Assembly (NCBI GenBank): GCA_013397455.1
Contig: VYZB01000930.1
Span: 29,329-93,328, forward strand
Length of the DNA: 64,000 bases
Direction of reading: 5' to 3'
From: Crotophaga sulcirostris
Lineage: Eukaryota > Chordata > Aves > Cuculiformes > Crotophagidae
How positions within the stretch are numbered: position 1 is the stretch's first letter; every line of letters begins with the position of its first letter. The notes below the pieces were generated by a model. That model was not told where the DNA came from. It worked only from the letters and a program-made list of their open reading frames with translations, and ran no database searches. Below, piece after piece: positions 28,801 through 37,800 of the stretch. The position numbers and the translations under genes were made by a program.

Positions 28801-31800
28801 CCGCATGGGCTGTGCACACACATTCCGGGCTTACCTGGACCAGGACTGTCTAACTAGAAAGTTTTGAGCTAGGGTCACTCAGTAGGATGGCTTTTGCACC
28901 CCTTGAACCATTTTAGGTGCCTCTTACTCCTGCTGCACACAATCAGATGCTGAAGGTTGGCAGGCGGCACCGTGCTCGCAGGGATCAGAGGGGCAGGGCA
29001 GGCAGCTCACGGGGAGGTGGTGTTTGTGCAGCCCTGTGCTGCTGCTGTTCTTCCTTTGTATTTGATGCTTCCTCCTCCTTTATGGCAACGATAAATATAG
29101 TTCTTTTTTGTATGTGTCACTTCTCTAAATTTAAGGCATTTTATGGTTTTGACTGGTTTTACCATTTAAGACTTATTTTTCACGTGTAAAGCTGTACAAG
29201 AGCCCTGTTGGTTCCCCTTCACCCCATACTGGCAGCTGTCAGCCAGGGAAAAAGAACACAGAGCTTTGCTACTTTTTGAATTGAACATCTGAGTGGTTTT
29301 CAGTAATATTTGTGTGCCTGTGCTGGGTTTTTCTCAGTGTCTCAATTAAATGAGAAGTAAGACCTCAAAATTTGTTCAGTAACAAACACACAACCCAAAG
29401 GCTGAATGCTTGGTTGTGTGCATTTGCCAATTTCACAGAATCACAGTATTACAAGGTTGGAAAGGACCTCTGAGATCATAGAGTCCAACCTAGAACCCAA
29501 CACCAACACCAACCCAGCATCTAAACCCTGGCACTGAGTGCCTCAGCCAATCTCCCCTTAAACACCTCCAGGGTTGGCGACTCCACCACCTCCCTGGGCA
29601 GCGCATTCCAAATTTCGTTTCTTGAAAAAAAATCATGTCTTAGAAATACCAAGTTTTTAAACACATCATGTTTTGTGGCTGTTCTTTTTCACCTGCATCG
29701 TGTGCATTGGCCCCAGGATATGAATCCACATAGAAATTTGTTCTGTATATTTAGTGAGATAATTTTAAGAAGCAAGAAGCTGTGTTCAGTGTCACAGATT
29801 TAATCAAGAGTTGTGAACAAAAGGAAGAATTGTATTAAGCAATCAAAAAAAAAAAAATTGAAATGATTCCCTTGCATTTATTTGTGGGGGCATTTGTAGG
29901 TTCTAGGGATGAGTGCCTTGGTCTAGAGGAGAGTTCTGTTCTTTCCTTGCTGCGTGATGTTTATTTCAGGAGGTACCACACACCTGCTTCCTTCGAGTTT
30001 CTCGAGTACCCAGGGTTGTTCACAATAGCACAGTGCCTGTTTACCTTTAGGTTTTTAACTCATCTGCAGTCGAGAGTGAAAAATTGAGCTTGTGACTGAC
30101 AGGAAAACTTTTTTTTGTTGTTTTTCATACCTTGTAGAAGCCCTGGCAGTTGCATTTGAGCGCCGGCATCCCGTGCTGGGTCGGATAAATGACTCATGGG
30201 TGGAGCACCTGCCCAGCCACAGACTGAAAATTCCATTCACGCTCTGATTCTGTTGTTTACGCTGATCTCTGCAGTGAAGATATTTCAGTACCAATTGGTG
30301 AAAGAGGCTGTTCAGAATCTGTTTCAGAACTGATCGTTAGGCTGAATGCGTAACGATTTCTCTAACCTCACCTTTCAAGAGGCTCGTAGTTTTCAGAGTA
30401 TTTTTCTTGAGCTAAGGTTTCCAGAGCTACGGGCTGGCTCGAGGTGCAAATTTTGCAAATATTAAGCAAAAACTGTTCTGAGGGGTTTTTGCATAGGAAA
30501 AAATCTTCCTTCTCTTACTAAAAATATGTGTTGTGATTTTGTGCAGAGAGCATTATCGCCCAACGGCTGAGTTTGAAACACAGTGCAGAAATAGCCCCTG
30601 CTGAAGACACAGACCTCTTGAGTATTTTTAATTTAATGAACCTTCCAGCACAGTTTTGAAAACTAGTAATCGTTTTTCTAAAGTTCCTAAAGTTTACAGT
30701 TTATGAAAGTGTTGTTCTCCATCAGTAGAAGAGCTGGCTAATTTTAACGGGATGGTGTAAAACGTGCTGAGTAAGTTAGGAATGATGCAGAAATTGGGTA
30801 AAGTGCCAGGAGAAAGACGTGCTGGGAGGCACCTCCTGCTGCAGTCTCCGAGGTTTCTAGAGCCACGCTTCCTCTGGTGCACAAAAGATGTGAGAGGTAG
30901 GAACCCTGGTATTGTGTGTTCAAAGATAAACACAGGCATGGGCTTAAATCACATTATTGCTGCTTATCCTGTGTAGCATGGCTCTGAGTTCTTAAAGCAT
31001 ATGTTTCACTTCAAAAAGTTCCCTGGAAAGGAATGCTTGTTCGTTGAGAATGGAAAGCCATGTCATCTCAGCTCTGCCCAGTTTGCATGGTCCAGTCTGC
31101 AAACACATGAAAACGTGCTGCTGCTCAGAATTCAGGGCAATATTCTCAGCAGAAATTCAGGACCATCCTTAAGACATGGAATGTAGAGAAAGCTATAAAT
31201 GTTTTGAGTTTTTTGTTTCATTGTCAGTGTCTTGTAATTCAGCGAGACAAATTCTGTAATTGAGTCCCACCAGTGAGATTATATTTGCCTTGAACTATAG
31301 ATCTCAACCCCAAAGTTTGCTGTGGGGTATGAAATTAGATAAACCCTGCGCATGGGTGGAGTTTTTTGCTGTGGTAAACCATTTTGCTCATGATGTCTTT
31401 TTGCTGAAGTGAGTCCTCGGTGTGGTTTGGGTGCACCACTTGGGTAACTGCTGAAACTGCTGTGGTTTCAGAGCAGGACCTGTTTTGCTTTTTTCTGAAC
31501 TTTTTTCCCCTGAAACTATTAGCAGAAAAAAAAAAAAATCAAAAAAGCAAGGGTTACAACTGTTTTGCCTGCACTTTCGCACTGCCCTCCTTCAAAACTG
31601 ATGAGCACTGGCAGGTAGAAACGTGACATTTTCCAGTGAATGCAAGATTAATGCAATCTCAGTTCTACTAAGAGAACGTTTTGCAATATTAAGATTTTTA
31701 GCAACGTCCTTCGGTTCAGTTGGTGCCTTTTTCATGTGGTTTGGGTATTTGTGCTTTACGTTGTAGAAATACTGCACTCACACTCCTGACACACTAAACG

Positions 31801-34800
31801 TGGGAACGTAGAAAGCTTTGTGGACTTCACTGCTCGCTTGCTGCACTGGGAGAGTCACACTTGGTGTGAGCCAACGAGGATGCACCAGAGATAATTCTGG
31901 TGTCAGTATTACTAATTTGTGGCCAACAGATGTTCAAATTTACTCATTTAACCGAACCAAACAAACTCCTGCCAGGCCTCAAAAACTGTGTTTGCTGAGT
32001 ATGGCAGGATAAATCAAATGATAAGCAGGGTACGCAGAGGGCTGTGCTGTGAGTGCCACTGTTGTGTTCAACAAGGGCACTGCCCTTGAATTGCTCTGCA
32101 AAAAAGCAAACCTGACTTTTTAAGGGTTTCCCCCTTTTCAACTTGCCTTTGAACTAACGAAATTAAAGCCCTCTAACACACAAGGACTGAATAAAGCAGA
32201 GCTCAGAAAGCAAAATGAAGATTTTCAGTAATATTAGGAGGAACATTTCCTCTACAGCAAAGCCGTTTGTTGTGATCGGTTGTGAAGATGAAGCATGAGA
32301 AACCCCGATGCTTTTTGTGGATGTTCAGAAACCACTAGGGGCTTGGTGCAAGAACATGAAACAGGCCAGCTGCTGAGTAAATGCATTGCAAACCCCACGC
32401 TCAGATTAACAGTCACCAGTTCCACAACGTGGTTTTTTGGCAACAGAAGATTTAACCTAAGAAAAGGACTGCATAAAATGGGTCATTTTGGCCTCTTGTC
32501 AGTCAAAAGGGGTTTGGGGCAATATTGGGTGAAGGATGCTGGGGGGAATTTGCTTGCTAGGAACTGGCAATGGAGGGAGGAGAAAAGATGCAGAGGGCTC
32601 TTGTTTTGCATTGACCTGAAGTTAGAAGCTTGGATACTTCAGTTCTCTTTGTAATTTAAGATAAGTTGCTCTTTTATCTGGAGAATTAGGTACAAAATGC
32701 TGAGTCCCCATCTCTTCCCACGTTTGCTTCTTCAGCTGTAGCTGAAAGCAAGAACCCCTGGAGGGGCGTTCTGTACCTGCCTGGAGCAAGCTTTGTTTTT
32801 TTTTTTTAAGAGAAAACAAATTACATTTATCTGTTTAGTTATTTGACCTAACAACATAGGACTTTTGGCAAGGGGCATTAAAAATTAACAGTTGAGGTTC
32901 TAATTGCAGCAAATGAAATATGCAGCCACTATTTATGAGTGTACACAATCGTTCCTCTCTTTAGTGATGTGTATATAGAAGTATTTTGGTTTTTATATGA
33001 TCCCAAATTTTAAACTTAAACTATCTTTAATCCTGGAAAGTGATCTTAAGTCATACTTGTCATATTCTTCCTACCAAATGTCTTCATATTGGGTTTTATA
33101 ATTTCAAAACTTGAAGGTATGCACATTGCAGTATGTATAAGTAAGATGATAAATCAATTTAAACAGAACAACTGTTTGAGATTATTTGCATTGAGAAATG
33201 AGTACTATTGTATCTGGTTAAATGTTAAAGCACCCCAGGAAGCTTGGATGCTGCTAAGGGGTACCAGCACAGTTTCCTATTGAAGGGGTTGCATTGTCCA
33301 TGGTAAGTAGTAACTTCTCTTTTTCTCCTTTTGTTTTTTTTTTGTTTTTTTTTTTTTTTTCCTAAACTTTCCAGGTAAAAGCACTCCCGTAAGCCACCTT
33401 GGGTCTGCAGACTTTCCCAAGCCCCATGATCCATTCCAGCCGTTTGGGGCTGACAGCAGTGACCCCTTTCAAAGTAAAAAGGGGTTTGGGGACCCATTTA
33501 GTGGAAAAGATCCATTTGCTCCCTCCTCTTCAAGTAAAACTTCTAAAGACTCTTCCTTGGGGTTTGCAGACTTCAGCTCTGTAAGTTAAGTTCATTGTCT
33601 CTGAGCAAACCACTTTCCGCTCTGCTTGCAGCAATCTGTTGGGTTTTGTTTTAACTGCAAACCTACTGTTCACTGGCTTCTGTCTCTCAGTACCTTCATG
33701 CTGTCCTCATTGTTTTTGTATTAATATTTCTGTAATGAAAAGGCATTCTTTCAATAAAAAAGAAGTTTCGTACTAAATTTTAAAGGGTTTACTTGCATTT
33801 AAATTATTTTAGTACAGTGTGCCTTTATCACAAACTCTTTGTAGCAGAATCTCTGTATTGTTTTTGTGCATGGAGGCTATTTTGTAAACTAATTTTTGGG
33901 AGCCAATGATGTAAAGATTCAAAAGCAATTGTTGAAAACATTTCTATAGCAATTTCACCATATCCTGAGAAGTGAATCTTTAAAGGGAAAGATTCCATAA
34001 AGTCTTTGTAACTGTTTGTGAAAAGAGTTCTGACAATCCTGTCGCAATGTTTGCTGTGTATGATGGAATGTGGTTGTAAAGTTAGATACATGAGACAGGG
34101 GTTGAAAATATAGCTGTTGAGTTTTGTTCCAATTACTGATGTTGTAGAAGAGCCCTTGGTAGACAAAGAAAACAGAATTGGTTTGCAGAGCCAATAGAAC
34201 CATCCATGGTTTGTAGAACCATCCATGCTGCACTCCAGCAGGCAGTATCGAAGGTTTGAAAGCAAAGCCAAGCACCCGTTCCTTAACGAAGAGCAGGGTT
34301 TCCAAAAGCCTGGCTTTGGTTTTAGTGCTGGCAAGTGCTTTATTGGAAACGATTGTAAATGCAGTAGTAGTGTGGTTCTTACTGCTTCCACGAGTAGATA
34401 GAAATCTGTTCCATCCACAGCCTCAGGCTTCTCCCTCCTTCCATGTGTTTGGTTCTGTCCCGTTGCCACGCAGCGAGATTGCCAGCTGAAACCGTTCTGA
34501 GCTTGATGGGGACAGCTCAGTGTTCAGCAAGAGGAGGGCTTTCAGCTGAATCTTTCAGGTTGCTTATTTTTCATGTTTTTCCCCTAGTTACTAGTTAACA
34601 GTAAATGTATATCACTTTCCTCTTGGACTGTTAGTTGAGGTCACCTGTGCATACTCTTACCTGGCCTCAGTGCTTCAATTTCTCTCTGATGCTGAAGATG
34701 TCAAAGTTCAAGGTATTCTGTATGCTCTGCCACAGTCAGTGCTGGCCTGTTGGTTTGCACAGTTCAATTCTGTCATTGTATACAAAATGGTGACATTCTT

Positions 34801-37800
34801 AATAAAAATAAGACACAAAACTTGCTTTATCTGAAATTTCTTGAACATCTAATTTTTTTCCTCCAATGAAAGAGAAATAATGGGATGGAATGACTCTTAC
34901 TCAGCCATTGTCGCCTTCTGTTGCCGACTGCATTTCTTAAAAGTGTGGCTCACAACAAGTGATTGTATCAAATTACGAACCAAAATCTCAGATCCCTATC
35001 CCAACGGGTGCTCTAGGGTTCCATTTGCTGTGCCATCAGGGTTTCAGATTAGATGATAAGGGAAAAGTAGGGAAAATGAGGTCTTGAGTAGGAGCCACGG
35101 GTGATATTGCTGTTAAGTGGCACCTCATCAAATTATATTATTTTTTTAGTTAGTTTTATGAGTTGGTTTCTACTGCTGTAAGGAAATAAAATAATTAACT
35201 GAATTTGACTGAAAAGAGAGGCACTTGATCCCTGTTCTGTTCAGTTGGTTGGGGTTTTTTTGCTTGCTGCACTTGGTAATTCCTGACCCTTCTGTATGGT
35301 CATCGTCAGGGCCGTGGTGCTTCTCCTTGCCTGATGTTTGGAAAACAGTTCATAATGGAACTTAAAAGCAGTTTTACTTCCAGAAGGTTTTTAACACATA
35401 GCTTGAGTCCATGGGATCTGAGAACAGAATCAAAGAATGCTGTAGGCTTGAATAATCAAATAACCTCATTTCCAATTGGAGTTCTTTGCTGTTGCAAACA
35501 AGCAATGGGAGGACCTTCCCTGGATTGTGGTGGCACTCCAGAAAATTTGGCTTTTTTTGAGATGCTGGCAAATCCACACACCCAGAGTTTAAGGTTGCAT
35601 TGTGCCCTCAACTTTGCTGCTGGCATTAAATGTGACTCTGGAACAAACCAGAAGTCTTTGGTAGCTCCTGTTTCAAGGATTTCTAGGTTCCAGCTTCAAT
35701 TTACAGAACAAGAAGAGCAATCTTTCCATCAACAGAAAGTGTTTAAATTGCCAAAACAGAGCCCTTAGAACTAAACTATAACTTTTATTGTAAGCTGATA
35801 ATTCCATAAGCACAAATCAGTGCAGCTTTGTGCGTGTGGCTGCAGTCAGCAATTTTTCCTCATTGATGCCCTGGGTCTGACTGCACTTCTGAAACAAAAA
35901 GAGAGGGATTTAATGAAATGGCAGAGGTGCGAAAGGTATTTACAAACTGCTGGAAACCTGGGCATGTGCAAAGAAATTGTTATTTTATTGAATGACCTCA
36001 AATTCAGTTACATCACCTTGTTGCAGGCAGTCTGTGCAGGAACCAGTGACATTAATGAATTATTCTGTATTTTGCTACCTAAGGGTCAGTTACGCTCCTG
36101 AAAATGTTGCTTTCTGCTAACAATTTGCCTTAAGGCACAACCAGATTGGCTTTCAATGGATCACTTGGTTTTTTTTTTTTTAAACTCAGCACTTTTAACC
36201 ACAAAAATATAAGTTGTGTACTCTAAACAAGTCATAATTGGGACTTTGATCAGCTTTAGAAGACTCATCCTAAGATGTCAGCTATATAAGTAAAACTGTT
36301 TTCTCAACATTTAAAAAAAACAAACAAGACACCCCAGAGGGTCTGACCAAAGCTTATTGTGTTTCTGAGAACAGTAACTGTTGTTCTCCATCCCAACTCT
36401 ATGATCTTCTTGAATTCTTGGAATAAGTGGAAAAGTCCTGCTTCCATTTGAGGCCTTCCTTACCATGGGAAAAAAATCATCTATTTAAAAGCTCAATGAA
36501 CTTTTAAATCTGTCAACTGGCATTATTGAAATGAGTACTGTTAGTGGAATTTTAATAAGTTAAATATCATAAAATATGTGGCACTTTTATTGTATTTTAA
36601 TACCATTGAATGCAAAGGTCTTCATCTAAGTTTTGATAGCAGAGAATGCAGAGGTATGGTTTGAAGAAGAGTACTTTTAAGAGAGCTCCTCTTTTTTTTT
36701 TTTTTTTTGCATCAAATCATCTGAAAAATCACAGTGAGAGGAATAAAACGAGGGATTGTGAGCATCCAGAAGCACATCAATACAGCATCGTTCCACTGAG
36801 CAAATGAGGATTGAGCCTGGGTTGAAAGAAATTCAAATAGATGCATTTGTTTCAAAAACATGAATTATAGGTACAGGGCAGTGGAAGAGGCAAGGGGGGG
36901 ACATCAGGTAGCACAGGGGCTGCTCGGCACGGGTCTGGCACTCAAGAGTTGCAGAGAGGACCCAGTTTGGTGGTTCTGGCTGGTCTGGGACGGTGGTGGC
37001 ATCTTCTGCGTGCACAGTGACTGTGGTGAGGGCCACAGGGCAGTCTGTGCCGTGTCCATTCAGCTGGAATGGAAACGATGAATTCCATGTGGTTTTCTCT
37101 TCCAAAAAAACCCCAAATCATATGTTTCCCTGAACGTTCAGCAAAGGATAGCACAAAAGCAAGTTTTAGAAGTGGGATCGGACGCAGACATTTGTGCACC
37201 ATCCTCAGCCAGTGCTTCAGTGAAACCATAACAGATGATATTGGAGTTTGAAGCTGTTATGATTTCAATGAAATATTGTAATATTTTGTGCAAAAAAAAA
37301 TCAAACAAGCGAATTTTTGCGTTTGGCAGTGGCAAACACTGGATTAACATCTTGGAATGGCTTTGCTGCAGTGTGCTTGGAGGTGGTTGGGAAGCTCAGG
37401 CTTAGAAGCTGAGTTTTATAATGGGTTCTATTTCCTTCGTGTTTGCTGCTGGAGTAAATCGGATCCTCTTACCTTATTCCTTACTGGAAAAAAAACTCTG
37501 CAGGTATTTCATGAACAGGAGCAGAGGCTCTCTTTGTAACAAATCAGCAGCCTCCCAAGTCTCTACTAAAACCCCTCACCCTTAGCAGGAAACACTACAA
37601 TAAACTCAGCGGTGGAGCTGCACAAGAGTAAATAAATAACTCTTGGTTTTTACCAGCAATTTACTATTCTTAAAACTGGCTGGAGGTTGCTGTGCTCCCA
37701 AACCACTAACAGGCTTTTTTTGTGCATGTGGAGTGTTTGGCTCCAGTCCTCTGGCCCTTCTTACCCACAGCCCAGGTGGATGCAGGGCTTAGTTCCTGGT

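Larger units (their letters stand above)
22264..33374 (+). other. EPS15L1 intron 23, 11.1 kb
   Basis: By far the largest intron visible, separating the proline-rich exon from the last DPF exon. It contains three CR1 fragments (24974, 28586, 29433), a pyrimidine tract (26951-27002) and a T-rich tract before the acceptor (about 33340-33361). I saw no nested gene, tRNA or recognisable small RNA. Confidence 0.8.

Noticed and set aside
33828..34469. 213-codon open stretch on - in EPS15L1 intron 24
   Set aside because: Sequence content is not protein-like, two frames overlap, and it lies in the probable 3' UTR of the short transcript.
35334..35768. 144-codon open stretch on + in intron 24
   Set aside because: No similarity I recognise, and no splice signals linking it to EPS15L1.
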